The notes under the pieces were generated by a model that saw only the letters and a list, made by a program, of their open reading frames with translations, was not told where the DNA came from and ran no database searches. Positions 1 to 7,507 of a stretch of 17,003 bases of DNA are shown piece after piece; positions within the stretch are counted from its first letter, which is position 1; every line of letters starts with the position of its first letter. The DNA lies in the NCBI GenBank assembly GCA_031550405.1, contig JAVBOP010000108.1:1-17003 (forward strand), given 5' to 3'. This DNA is from JAVBOP01 sp031550405. GTDB taxonomy: Bacteria; Bacteroidota; Ignavibacteria; Kapaibacteriales; UBA2268. The position numbers and the translations under genes were made by a program.

Positions 1-1
1 C

Positions 2-163
2 ACAAAGCAAAATATACATGATATTAATATTCTGCATACTATCTAACTTGTCTAAAAACAAGAGCTTATGCCGGATCTTTGACGCTATGTTTTTGTATAG
101 AATATTCACGATAACCTCTACATAAATTTCATCCATCAAAATTATAAAATATTTCTCATACAT
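2..163 (-). CDS. possible partial reading frame leaving the left edge, unknown product
   Basis: On the minus strand an ATG at 163-161 opens 54 codons without a stop and runs off the left edge. The predicted peptide begins MYEKYFIILMDEIYVEVIVN and is rich in Ile, Leu and Lys. I recognise no family. The ATG directly follows GTAGG, a poor ribosome site. A frame this long can occur by chance in A+T-rich DNA, though it is somewhat longer than expected. It could be the N-terminus of a real gene whose body lies outside the window, or nothing. Confidence 0.25.
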   Translation of the reverse strand, partial: MYEKYFIILMDEIYVEVIVNILYKNIASKIRHKLLFLDKLDSMQNINIMYILLC

Positions 164-229
164 CCTACAATTATTATTATTTTTTTTAATTTATTTGGAA
201 GGGCACTCCGCAAGGAAAGAATAAAGTAT

Positions 230-249
230 TTATGAATATTTTTTCATGA
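230..249 (+). repeat. dispersed palindrome, TTCAT type, site 1
   Basis: TTATGAA-TATTTT-TTCATGA, one mismatch from the perfect interrupted palindrome TTATGAA-N6-TTCATAA. It lies in the non-coding stretch between the left-edge frame and rpoN. Confidence 0.6.
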
Positions 250-604
250 AACAGTGCTAATAATCAGACAAAAACAATAGCTGATACGGCGAAACATTAC
301 AAATCAAGATAAGCGATATTGATTTGAAAAAAAATCGTATTTTAATGGTTAACGAAATTTTCAAAAACAAGCAGGAATTTGTATTTTTAATCAAAACAAA
401 CGAAAATATGAACCCAGTACCTCAATTTTTGCCTATTTAAAATGCCACTTTTTCGGTTTAAAAGCGGTTAAAATTGCGAAAAATAAACCAAAAATAGAAC
501 AAAAATTCATCGTTCTGTTAAAAACAATATCGCTATCAATCCTTTATTTTAAAGAATAATAGCAATATTTGAAAAGAAAAAATACAAAATTTTTGAATAA
601 TTAT

Positions 605-624
605 TTATGAATATTTGTTAATAT
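605..624 (+). repeat. dispersed palindrome, TTAAT type, upstream of rpoN
   Basis: TTATGAA-TATTTG-TTAATAT, 19 of 20 bases identical to the copies consensus TTATGAATATTTGTTAATAA. It ends 49 nt before the rpoN start codon, so it could be a promoter-proximal or operator site. The inner AATATTTG is one base away from the Bacteroidota -7 element TAnnTTTG. Confidence 0.65.
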
Positions 625-673
625 TTGTGTTTGATTAATTGTATAAATTTAAATTAAAAATAGGTGAAAATTA

Positions 674-2455
674 ATGATGAAACCGGCTTTGTTGCAAAAA
701 ACTGCATTGCAGCAAACTCTTACTCCACAGCAAATTCAATACCTTAAATTGTTGCAGCTGCCAATTATACAGTTGGAGCAAACTATAAGGCAAGAGATTG
801 AAAATAATCCATTTCTCGAAGAAACTCGCGACGATGATGTTGGCGAGCTTTTTGCCGAGCATGACGTATTTGCGCCGGCGCCCGATCAGATGGAAAGAAA
901 ATTTGAACCGGATGTATTGGAGCCGGAAAATGCCGCCGAACAGCTCAGCGATTTTTATTCGAATGAAAATTATAGCGATATTACTTTTGCTGATGAATTG
1001 AAGACAAATAAAATCGAAGATGGTGATTCTTATGATTTTTACAGCTATCAGTGGGAAGATGATGCTGATTTTTCACCTAAAACTTCTGATAATTCTGACA
1101 ACGATTTTGAGCCATTCCAAATAAAAGATGAGACTACGATTTATGACGATATGCTTAATCAATTGAATCTAATAGACTTAACGGATGAAGAAAAATTAAT
1201 ATGTTCTCATATAATTGGCAATATTGATGAAGATGGATATTTGCGGCGTGATTTGCAGAGTATTGTAGATGAGACAAATTCATTTATTGCCGAGCATAAT
1301 TTTGACATACAGAAGCAGCAATATGAGTTGCAACATAATACTAAAAAAAACAATAACCCTGCGAAAAATCTAGCCTTAGCTCCACAAAGCGTTTGTATCT
1401 TGAAAGAAGCAATTGATTTGGCACCTGAAATTTTGAAAGAAGAAAGCTATTCCCGCCGATTGCTTGAAAAGTATAACAGTATTGATGAGAGTAGCAAAAT
1501 TTTTTCACCTGTGAATATCAAAACCGCTGAAGCGATGTTAAAAATTGTTCAAAAGTTGGAGCCGCCGGGTATTGCAGCGAGAAATATACAGGAATGCTTG
1601 ATTGCGCAACTTGATGCCAAACAGGCACTTAACTCTGCGCAAAAACTTGCCCGACAAATATTAATCAACCATTTTGAAGAATTTTCAAAAAAGCATTTTA
1701 TTCAATTGCAAAAGCTACTTAATGTTTCAAATGAGCAGATCAGGGAGGCTTTTGAAGAAATTAAAAGGCTGAATCCGAAGCCGGGCGGAAGTGATTTCAA
1801 AAGCGAAACCAATACGATAATTCCAGATTTTATTGCATATTATGATGAAGATATTGACGATATTATCATAAATGTCAATGATTCCACGATTCCAACTATC
1901 AAGGTAAGCTCAACTTACGAAAAAATACGTCAACAAGCGAAAAATAATAAATTATTTAACAAAGAAACTAAAACTTGGATCCGCGATAAATTTGAAAATG
2001 CCAAATTTTTCATACAAGCTGTTCGCCAGCGGAATATTACGATGTTAATGGTGATGACTGCCATTGCTCATCGCCAAAGAGATTTTTTTATAAACAATAT
2101 GAAATTCATTAAGCCTATGATATATAAGGACATAGCTGATGATACTTCGCTTGACATATCAACGGTCTGCAGAATTGTCAACAGCAAGTATGTTCTAACA
2201 AAATTAGGTACTTATGAATTAAAATATTTTTTCAGCGAAGCTTTGCCAAGTGATGATGGCGAAGAAATTTCAACGACTGTTATCAAGGATAAAATCAAGG
2301 ATATAATTGTTAATGAGCCTAAAAATAAGCCGTTTAGCGATGATCACATAGTAAGGCTTTTAAAAGACGAAGGCTATAATGTTGCCCGCCGTACCATAGC
2401 AAAATACCGGGAAACACTAAAAATTCCTGTCGCGAGATTAAGAAAAGAGCTATAA
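674..2455 (+). CDS. rpoN: RNA polymerase sigma-54 factor RpoN
   Basis: Alternative sigma factor that binds core RNA polymerase, recognises -24/-12 promoters and needs AAA+ activators to open them. The 593-residue product has every expected part in order. Region I is Gln/Leu-rich (about 3-50, with LTPQQIQYLKLLQLP). An acidic region II follows (about 51-160). The core-binding domain has IGNIDEDGYL at 181-190 and LEPPGIAARNIQECL at 295-309. A helix-turn-helix lies around 486-520 (ending LGTYELKYFF), and the C-terminal RpoN box is ARRTIAKYRE at 571-580. Usual length is about 470-500. The excess is the long acidic region plus an apparent insertion of about 65 residues (roughly 212-279) between the two core-binding motifs. 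The start has two adjacent ATGs (674, 677) after a weak AGGTGA. A convergent glycosylase gene follows. No sigma-54 activator gene is in the window. Confidence 0.96.
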   Translation: MMKPALLQKTALQQTLTPQQIQYLKLLQLPIIQLEQTIRQEIENNPFLEETRDDDVGELFAEHDVFAPAPDQMERKFEPDVLEPENAAEQLSDFYSNENYSDITFADELKTNKIEDGDSYDFYSYQWEDDADFSPKTSDNSDNDFEPFQIKDETTIYDDMLNQLNLIDLTDEEKLICSHIIGNIDEDGYLRRDLQSIVDETNSFIAEHNFDIQKQQYELQHNTKKNNNPAKNLALAPQSVCILKEAIDLAPEILKEESYSRRLLEKYNSIDESSKIFSPVNIKTAEAMLKIVQKLEPPGIAARNIQECLIAQLDAKQALNSAQKLARQILINHFEEFSKKHFIQLQKLLNVSNEQIREAFEEIKRLNPKPGGSDFKSETNTIIPDFIAYYDEDIDDIIINVNDSTIPTIKVSSTYEKIRQQAKNNKLFNKETKTWIRDKFENAKFFIQAVRQRNITMLMVMTAIAHRQRDFFINNMKFIKPMIYKDIADDTSLDISTVCRIVNSKYVLTKLGTYELKYFFSEALPSDDGEEISTTVIKDKIKDIIVNEPKNKPFSDDHIVRLLKDEGYNVARRTIAKYRETLKIPVARLRKEL

Positions 2456-2468
2456 TTATTGGCATAAT

Positions 2469-2502
2469 TGAATAATATTTTATGAAAAAATATTCATTTT
2501 TT
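2469..2502. terminator. possible bidirectional terminator between rpoN and the glycosylase gene
   Basis: TGAATA (2469-2474) can pair with TATTCA (2491-2496), with a two-base bulge and inner A-T pairs, followed by a T run at 2497-2502. The stem is all A-T except two pairs, so it would be weak. It overlaps one copy of the dispersed palindrome and the glycosylase stop codon. It is the only hairpin candidate in the 38-nt convergent gap. Confidence 0.35.
2480..2499 (-). repeat. dispersed palindrome, TTCAT type, at the rpoN/glycosylase junction
   Basis: Plus-strand text is TTATGAA-AAAATA-TTCATTT; read on the minus strand the spacer is TATTTT, as in the copies at 230 and 3956. It covers the stop codon of the minus-strand glycosylase gene (2494-2496). 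Confidence 0.6.
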
Positions 2503-3093
2503 GCTTGTATATTCTGAACCAGTTATATAAAATCTAAGTGGCAAATCAGCGGATTTTTTTATGCCAATACGTGTTGAAACGGTTATTATATGTTCTGTAA
2601 CATCGTTATAAATAAATATATTAGGCTCGCATAAGGATAAAAAATTATCTGCTGTAGTAAAGCCAAACGCTTTTGCAAAATTTCCAGGTCCAGAACACAA
2701 TTTGTTCAGATGATTGGAATTTCTATTTTTCTGCATTTCATCAATTCCCATCAATGGCTTGCCCGAACGGACAAGAACGGCGGAGCCAATGCCTTCGGCT
2801 TCGGTTACGATATTGAAACAAAAATGTACTCCATAAATAAAGTAAACGTATGCAATTCCGCCACTTGCAAACATTGGTGCATTGCGTCGAGTTTTCCCAC
2901 AGGCAGAATGACTTGCATCATCATTTAGCGATAGATATGCCTCTGTTTCATCGATCCTTGCAGCTATAATAGTGTTGTTATTAAAGCGCTTAACGAGAAT
3001 TTTACCAAGTAATTGTTTGGCAACAGTTTCCGTATCTTGAAGAAAAAACTCTTTTTTCAAAGAATGATCGAAATCTAAAAAATTATTAATCAT
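2494..3093 (-). CDS. 3-methyladenine DNA glycosylase (AAG/MPG family)
   Basis: Base-excision repair enzyme that removes alkylated or deaminated purines from DNA, leaving an abasic site. The 199 residues fit the bacterial MPG (AAG-type) family. The catalytic block ETEAY at 49-53 supplies the water-activating Glu (E51, equivalent to human E125) and the intercalating Tyr (Y53). H62 in the following SHS matches the pocket His. Further family blocks are FASGGIAYVYFIYG (75-88), LCSGPGNFAKAFG (132-144) and RIGIKKSADLPLRFY (175-189). Its ATG overlaps the stop of the upstream VWA gene in an ATGA arrangement, which suggests co-transcription and translational coupling. The functional link between the two genes is not obvious. 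It is complete, with no missing key residue. Confidence 0.93.
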   Translation of the reverse strand: MINNFLDFDHSLKKEFFLQDTETVAKQLLGKILVKRFNNNTIIAARIDETEAYLSLNDDASHSACGKTRRNAPMFASGGIAYVYFIYGVHFCFNIVTEAEGIGSAVLVRSGKPLMGIDEMQKNRNSNHLNKLCSGPGNFAKAFGFTTADNFLSLCEPNIFIYNDVTEHIITVSTRIGIKKSADLPLRFYITGSEYTSKK

Positions 3094-4061
3094 AACATTC
3101 GCAAAACAGTTGAACGTAAAATAATTTCAATTGATAAAAAAACGACTAAAATTATTAATAAATATTTAGAAATATAAATCTCTTCAGATATAATATCAAC
3201 TTTTTGTGGATTTTTTTCTAACTTATCAATTTCCTTATATATGTGTTTTAAATTGGTTGTATTGGTTGAATGAAAAAATTTTCCGCCAGTTCGAGTTGCA
3301 ATATACATTAATAATTTTTCATCTATTTCACTTTCTATCTCTTGAATATCATATTTTGAAAGCTGAATTTTCGCCTTCCCACGCTTGCCGATAGCGATTG
3401 GATAAATTTTAATGCCATAATTTATAGCCGCTTTAGTTGCCTCTTCGGGAGAAATTTCGCCAGCGTTATTTGCTCCATCTGTTAATAATATCAATATCTT
3501 AGACTTTGAACTGGAATTTTTCAGACGGGCTGCTGCGGTCGCAATTCCAAGCCCGATTGCCGTGCCATCATTCAGCATATTTGCATGAATATTTTTTATA
3601 TTGCGTAACAGCATTGTATGATTGACAGTTAGAGGGTTCAACGTAATGCTTTCTCCTGCAAACAGGATAATGGAAATTTTGTCATATTTTCTTTTTTCAA
3701 TAAAATCAATTGCCGTTTTTTTTGCCACTTCCAGCCGATTTGGCTTGTAATCCATTGCCAACATTGAGTTTGAAACATCAATTGCTATTGCGATATCAAT
3801 GCCCTCATAAACAATATTTTCTTTATTTTTATGCAATACAGGAAACATCAGGATGAGTATAAGTATTGAAATAGAAAGAAATTGTAACGCTTGTGATATA
3901 TATACATATATTTTTTTGCGGCTATTTGATGTTGCCAAATTACTTAAAACAGGAATTATGAATATTTTTTCATTTTTCTTTGTTTTTATTCGTTTTGAAA
4001 TAATGAAAAACAGTGGAAACATCAAAAAAAGCAAAGCAAAATATGGGTGCAAAAATTCCAT
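3090..4061 (-). CDS. BatA-like VWA-domain membrane protein (aerotolerance type)
   Basis: Inner-membrane protein with a von Willebrand factor A domain exposed on one face. The 323 residues show an N-terminal hydrophobic segment (about 4-21), a second one (about 55-75), the VWA domain (about 88-280) and a C-terminal membrane helix (about 299-317). The metal-ion site is complete: DVSNS at 95-99, T167 in NDGTAIG and D195 in LLTDG. This layout is that of BatA/BatB proteins, which in Bacteroidota usually sit in a MoxR-bat operon of unknown mechanism linked to oxygen or stress tolerance. Here no MoxR ATPase, DUF58 or second bat gene is adjacent; the only partner is the overlapping glycosylase gene. 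The start ATG at 4061 begins MEFLHPYFALL, the usual N-terminal pattern. BatA versus BatB cannot be decided from this alone. Confidence 0.85.
   Translation of the reverse strand: MEFLHPYFALLFLMFPLFFIISKRIKTKKNEKIFIIPVLSNLATSNSRKKIYVYISQALQFLSISILILILMFPVLHKNKENIVYEGIDIAIAIDVSNSMLAMDYKPNRLEVAKKTAIDFIEKRKYDKISIILFAGESITLNPLTVNHTMLLRNIKNIHANMLNDGTAIGLGIATAAARLKNSSSKSKILILLTDGANNAGEISPEEATKAAINYGIKIYPIAIGKRGKAKIQLSKYDIQEIESEIDEKLLMYIATRTGGKFFHSTNTTNLKHIYKEIDKLEKNPQKVDIISEEIYISKYLLIILVVFLSIEIILRSTVLRML
3956..3975 (+). repeat. dispersed palindrome, TTCAT type, inside the VWA gene
   Basis: TTATGAA-TATTTT-TTCATTT. This copy is in coding DNA: on the minus strand it encodes residues around 29-35 (KNEKIFI) just after the first hydrophobic segment. 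It is the clearest copy inside an intact gene and may be a chance match. Confidence 0.5.
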
Positions 4062-4184
4062 TAGAATTGAGTTTATATTTAATATCTTGCAGTAAAATAC
4101 AGTTTTTTTGAAACAAGAAAAAGAAAAATTTCAATTTTGGCATAAGCAGAGCAGCGTATTTTTTCAAAGATTCGGCAGCACTTT

Positions 4185-4215
4185 ATTGTAAATTGGTATA
4201 AATTATTTATATTTG
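4185..4215 (+). promoter_or_regulatory. candidate Bacteroidota-type promoter for tnaA
   Basis: ATTG at 4185-4188, 19 bases, then TATATTTG at 4208-4215. The Bacteroidota housekeeping sigma consensus is TTTG-N19-21-TAnnTTTG, so the -7 element is a full match and the -33 element misses one base. It would start transcription near 4220 and leave a leader of about 150 nt before tnaA. Confidence 0.45.
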
Positions 4216-4338
4216 CACTCAAAAATTTGAATTATATTTTTTGTCTTCGTTGAAATTAATGTAACCAATATAATATATTGATACTTATTAAGGATTAGAG
4301 TGGCTTCCTTATTATTATGATACGCCAATATATTTTAT

Positions 4339-4358
4339 TTATGAATTATTGTTAATAA
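4339..4358 (+). repeat. dispersed palindrome, TTAAT type, 14 nt before tnaA
   Basis: TTATGAA-TTATTG-TTAATAA, an intact arm pair with a slightly different spacer. It lies just upstream of the ATG at 4373. The upstream in-frame TTG (4349) falls inside the element, which argues against using that TTG as the start. Confidence 0.65.
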
Positions 4359-4372
4359 TCTTACAGGATAGT

Positions 4373-5743
4373 ATGAAAACAAGTATTGAACCTTTTAAAA
4401 TCAAATCAATTGAGCACATATATATTACAACTCCCGAACAAAGAGAACAATATATAAAAGAGGCATTCTATAACACTTTTGCTCTAAAATCAAATCAAAT
4501 TACCATAGACCTCTTGACTGATAGCGGCACAACTGCTATGAGCTCGAAACAATGGGCTGCTCTTATGGACGGCGATGAAGCATACGCCGGCTCTGTAAGT
4601 TTTTATAAATTTGAAGATGCAGTAAGAAAAATTACTGGTTTTAAACATATAATCCCTACACATCAAGGACGTGCTGCTGAAAAGGTGCTTTTTAGCGTTG
4701 TTGCGGGTGAAGGTAAAACAATACCAAATAATACACATTTTGATACTACGCGTGGTAATTTGGAATTTATTGGTGCAAATCCTGTTGATTTGCCAACGGC
4801 TGAGGGAGTAAAGCCTGAAGTTGTTGCTGATTTTAAAGGCAATATGGATTTGGAAAAATTAGAGGCAACAATTAAGAAATATGGTGCTGAAAATATTCCA
4901 ATAGGAATGATTACTGTTACAAATAATAGTGGAGGCGGGCAGCCTGTTTCAATGGAAAATATCCGCGAGACTAAAAAAATACTTAGCAAATATAACATTC
5001 CATTTTATATTGACTGCTGTCGTTTTGCTGAAAACGCTTATTTCATTAAAACCCGTGAAAAAGGTTATGAAAATAAATCGATTCTTGAAATATGCCGCGA
5101 AATGTTCTCTTATGCCGATGGCGCAACAATGAGTGCAAAAAAAGATGGCATGTCAAATACGGGTGGGTTTATTGCGACAAATGATGATAAAATTGCTGAA
5201 AACTGCCGTACTAACCTTATTGTTATGGAAGGCTTCATCACTTATGGCGGTCTTGCCCGCCGCGACTTGGAAGCTTTGGCAATCGGCTTTGAAGAGGTTC
5301 TTGATGAAAATTATTTAAAATATCGTATAGAACAATCTAAATTCCTTGCAGATCAAATTACTGCTGCTGGAGTTCCTATTGTTATGCCAGCTGGAGCGCA
5401 TGCCATATATCTTGATGCGAAGCGGTTTGCTCCACATATTGAGCCAAAACATTTCCCTGGTCAGTCAATTTCATGTGAAATTTATCGTGTTGGCGGTATC
5501 CGTACAACTGAAATCGGTTCGGTGATGTTTGGAAAAGAAGACGAAAATGGCAATCATATTGCCCCTAATATGGAACTTGTACGTTTGGCAATTCCACGCC
5601 GTGTTTACACAAAGAGCCACATGGAATACATTGCAGAAGCGATAATCGAAGTCTATAACAAACGCGACTCATTGCGTCCAATGAAACTCACTTGGCAAGC
5701 TCAATACTTACGCCACTTCACTTGCAAATGTGAATATTTATAA
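4373..5743 (+). CDS. tnaA: tryptophanase (L-tryptophan indole-lyase)
   Basis: Pyridoxal-phosphate beta-eliminating lyase that converts tryptophan to indole, pyruvate and ammonia in the cytoplasm. The 456 residues match the tryptophanase/tyrosine phenol-lyase family. Visible blocks are IDLLTDSGT (45-53), GDEAYAGS (67-74), PTHQGRAAE (95-103), NSGGGQPVSM (185-194), RFAENAYFIK (217-226), and MSAKKDG (253-259) with the cofactor lysine at K257. For tryptophanase rather than phenol-lyase: GIRTTEIGS (375-383) has Ile381 where phenol-lyases carry the phenol-binding Arg, and the overall text resembles the Porphyromonas enzyme. The ATG at 4373 (MKTSIEPFKIKS) is preferred over an in-frame TTG at 4349. 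The gene is monocistronic, with a terminator 29 nt after the stop. No tryptophan permease gene is adjacent. Confidence 0.93.
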   Translation: MKTSIEPFKIKSIEHIYITTPEQREQYIKEAFYNTFALKSNQITIDLLTDSGTTAMSSKQWAALMDGDEAYAGSVSFYKFEDAVRKITGFKHIIPTHQGRAAEKVLFSVVAGEGKTIPNNTHFDTTRGNLEFIGANPVDLPTAEGVKPEVVADFKGNMDLEKLEATIKKYGAENIPIGMITVTNNSGGGQPVSMENIRETKKILSKYNIPFYIDCCRFAENAYFIKTREKGYENKSILEICREMFSYADGATMSAKKDGMSNTGGFIATNDDKIAENCRTNLIVMEGFITYGGLARRDLEALAIGFEEVLDENYLKYRIEQSKFLADQITAAGVPIVMPAGAHAIYLDAKRFAPHIEPKHFPGQSISCEIYRVGGIRTTEIGSVMFGKEDENGNHIAPNMELVRLAIPRRVYTKSHMEYIAEAIIEVYNKRDSLRPMKLTWQAQYLRHFTCKCEYL

Positions 5744-5771
5744 GATATCTGCTATTAGTCGAATAACCAAT

Positions 5772-5796
5772 AAGCTGTCTCCAAAGGCAGCTTTTT
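5772..5796 (+). terminator. rho-independent terminator of tnaA
   Basis: AAGCTG (5772-5777) pairs with CAGCTT (5788-5793), extended by CC/GG around an AAA loop with a TCT bulge, then a T run (5792-5796). It sits 29 nt after the tnaA stop. Confidence 0.7.
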
Positions 5797-5814
5797 ATTT
5801 ATATAGATATTGTT

Positions 5815-5834
5815 TTATGAAAAAATATTCATAA
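5815..5834 (-). repeat. dispersed palindrome, TTCAT type, perfect 7-bp arms
   Basis: TTATGAA-AAAATA-TTCATAA, the only copy with both 7-bp arms perfectly complementary. It lies between the tnaA terminator and the catalase gene, about 150 nt upstream of the catalase start. Confidence 0.65.
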
Positions 5835-5974
5835 TCCCTTGCGAATATACCAAAAAACAGCTCCACAAACTATCCTGATATTTACAATATTCCATAATAG
5901 CGGGCGTCTACGTCTATTTATATTATATTTCTTATTGTTAGCATATAATCTCATAATTGTTGCACTATAAATTG

Positions 5975-5982
5975 AAGGAGGA
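5975..5982 (+). promoter_or_regulatory. strong Shine-Dalgarno site of the catalase gene
   Basis: AAGGAGGA ends 5 nt before the ATG at 5988. It is the only near-perfect anti-16S match before a gene in this window and fixes the catalase start. Confidence 0.85.
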
Positions 5983-5987
5983 TAGTC

Positions 5988-7487
5988 ATGCATAAAAACA
6001 AGCAAACAATGACTACAAATCAAGGTATTCCTGTGGATAATGATCAAGCTTCGCTTACTACGCAAAATCCACATTTAACTCTCTTATCTGACGTACATTT
6101 AGTTGAAAAATTAGCACACTTCGACCGCGAGCGGATTCCTGAGCGCGTGGTACATGCCAAAGGTGCTGGTGCTTATGGCTATTTTGAAGTAACGCATGAT
6201 GTTACAAAATACACACGGGCGGCATTTTTATCCGAAATAGGCAAAAAAACAGACCTGTTTGCCCGCTTTTCTACAGTTGGAGGCGGCAGAGGTTCAGCAG
6301 ATGCGGCACGTGATCCACGCGGGTTTGCAGTAAAATTTTATACGGAAGAAGGAAACTATGACATGGTTGGAAACAATACGCCCGTATTTTTTATCCGCGA
6401 CGCCATTAAATTTCCGGACTTTATTCACACGCAAAAAAAGCATCCAGCTACTAATCTTGACGATCCTGACGCATTCTGGGATTTTCTATCTCTAACTCCA
6501 GAAAGTATCCATCAGCTTACCATCCTGTTTTCAGACAGGGGAACGCCTGCTTCCTATCGCAATATGCACGGTTTTACAAGCCATGCGTATATGTGGTACA
6601 ATGCAAAAGGCGAATATTGCTGGATTAAACTCCATTTCAAAACTAATCAGGGAATAAAAAATTTAACAATGGAGGAAGCTACCAAATTAGCAGGAATGGA
6701 TCCAGACCACGCAACTCGTGATCTATCGGAACATATTGCCAAGGGTGATTTTCCTTCTTGGACTGTTTGTGCTCAAATCATGCTGCCTGAAGATGTTGAA
6801 AAAATTGGATTTGATGCTTTTGATGTTACCAAAACATGGTCGCAAAAAGATTATCCGCTTATACCGTTCGGCAAAATGGTATTGAACCGTAATCCAGAAA
6901 ATTATTTTTCAGAAGTGGAGCAGGCTGCTTTTTCGCCGGGGAATCTTGTTCCTGGAATTGCTGTTTCGCCCGACAAGATGCTGCAAGGTCGCGTATTCAG
7001 TTATCCTGATACGCATCGCCATCGTTTGGGTCCCAATTTTCACATGATTCCTGTAAATGCTTCAAAATCGCAAGTTAATAGTTATCAGCGTGATGGATAT
7101 ATGAATATTCATTCAGAAGGAGCGCCCAATTATTACCCTAATAGCTTTGGCGGTGCTGCTCCAAACAAGCAATATACGCTTCCTGATATCGATGTGCAAG
7201 GCATTGCTGCACGCCACGAATACCAGTTGACAGATGCGGATTTTGCTCAAGCAGGCGTATTGTACGGCAATGTTATGTCGGATTATGACAGAGCCAATTT
7301 GGTCAAAAATATCGCTGCGCATTTGAAAAATGCCCAAAAGCATATTCAGCTCCGCCAAACGGCATTATTTTACAAGTCGCACGAAGATTATGGAACAAAA
7401 GTGGCGCAAGCGCTAGGATTAGAGATAAATGAAGTCAAAAAATTGGCAGACATGACTCAGGAAGAGCGTTCCGCCGCAACCGCATGA
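5988..7487 (+). CDS. katA: monofunctional haem catalase
   Basis: Cytoplasmic enzyme that splits hydrogen peroxide to water and oxygen. The 499 residues match small-subunit (clade 3) catalases. The distal His is H56 in RVVHAKG, the distal Asn is N129 in VGNNTPVFF, and FARFSTV lies at 91-97. The proximal haem ligand is Y339 in RVFSYPDTHRHRLG (335-348), with R335 as its partner. The strong ribosome site at 5975-5982 supports the ATG at 5988 rather than the second Met at 6009. The gene stands alone: it is flanked upstream by the tnaA terminator and downstream by its own terminator. No PerR or OxyR gene is nearby. The unusually good Shine-Dalgarno site, and coding DNA that looks somewhat richer in G+C than the flanks, hint at acquisition by transfer; this is inference. 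Confidence 0.96.
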   Translation: MHKNKQTMTTNQGIPVDNDQASLTTQNPHLTLLSDVHLVEKLAHFDRERIPERVVHAKGAGAYGYFEVTHDVTKYTRAAFLSEIGKKTDLFARFSTVGGGRGSADAARDPRGFAVKFYTEEGNYDMVGNNTPVFFIRDAIKFPDFIHTQKKHPATNLDDPDAFWDFLSLTPESIHQLTILFSDRGTPASYRNMHGFTSHAYMWYNAKGEYCWIKLHFKTNQGIKNLTMEEATKLAGMDPDHATRDLSEHIAKGDFPSWTVCAQIMLPEDVEKIGFDAFDVTKTWSQKDYPLIPFGKMVLNRNPENYFSEVEQAAFSPGNLVPGIAVSPDKMLQGRVFSYPDTHRHRLGPNFHMIPVNASKSQVNSYQRDGYMNIHSEGAPNYYPNSFGGAAPNKQYTLPDIDVQGIAARHEYQLTDADFAQAGVLYGNVMSDYDRANLVKNIAAHLKNAQKHIQLRQTALFYKSHEDYGTKVAQALGLEINEVKKLADMTQEERSAATA

Positions 7488-7507
7488 TTATTAAAAACAA
7501 GCAACTT

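Larger units (their letters stand above)
164..673. other. A+T-rich non-coding stretch before rpoN
   Basis: About 510 bases with no credible reading frame on either strand and no RNA gene that I can fold by eye. It holds two copies of the dispersed interrupted palindrome (230-249 and 605-624). It must also carry the rpoN promoter, but I cannot place a convincing -33/-7 pair; TATAAA near 640 is a weak candidate. Confidence 0.6.
4062..4372. other. divergent intergenic region between the VWA gene and tnaA
   Basis: About 310 bases separating two divergent genes. It contains a candidate Bacteroidota-type promoter on the plus strand (4185-4215) and a dispersed palindrome copy right before tnaA. The implied tnaA leader is about 150 nt. 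I see no short leader peptide with Trp codons and no clear hairpin, so tna-type attenuation is not supported. Confidence 0.5.

Noticed and set aside
3583..3602. ATGAATATTTTTTATA inside the VWA gene, half-match to the dispersed palindrome
   Set aside because: The left arm lacks TT and the right arm is TTATATT; too weak, and in coding DNA.
4137..4154. GG-N10-GC spacing (TTTGGCATAAGCAGAGCA) resembling a sigma-54 -24/-12 promoter upstream of tnaA
   Set aside because: The -12 part lacks the TTGC core and the site is more than 200 nt from the gene; likely coincidence despite rpoN nearby.
4349..4372. TTG start extending tryptophanase by eight residues
   Set aside because: The TTG lies inside a palindrome copy, has no ribosome site, and the extension is not family-like; ATG at 4373 gives the usual N-terminus.
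5815..5834. PerR or Fur box controlling catalase
   Set aside because: The arms TTATGAA/TTCATAA with 6-bp spacing do not match the PerR (TTATAATNATTATAA) or Fur consensus, and the same motif precedes unrelated genes.
7099..7118. ATATGAA-TATTCA-TTCAGAA inside the catalase gene, resembling the dispersed palindrome
   Set aside because: It encodes the conserved catalase segment around GYMNIHSEG and has mismatches in both arms; best explained by coding constraint.
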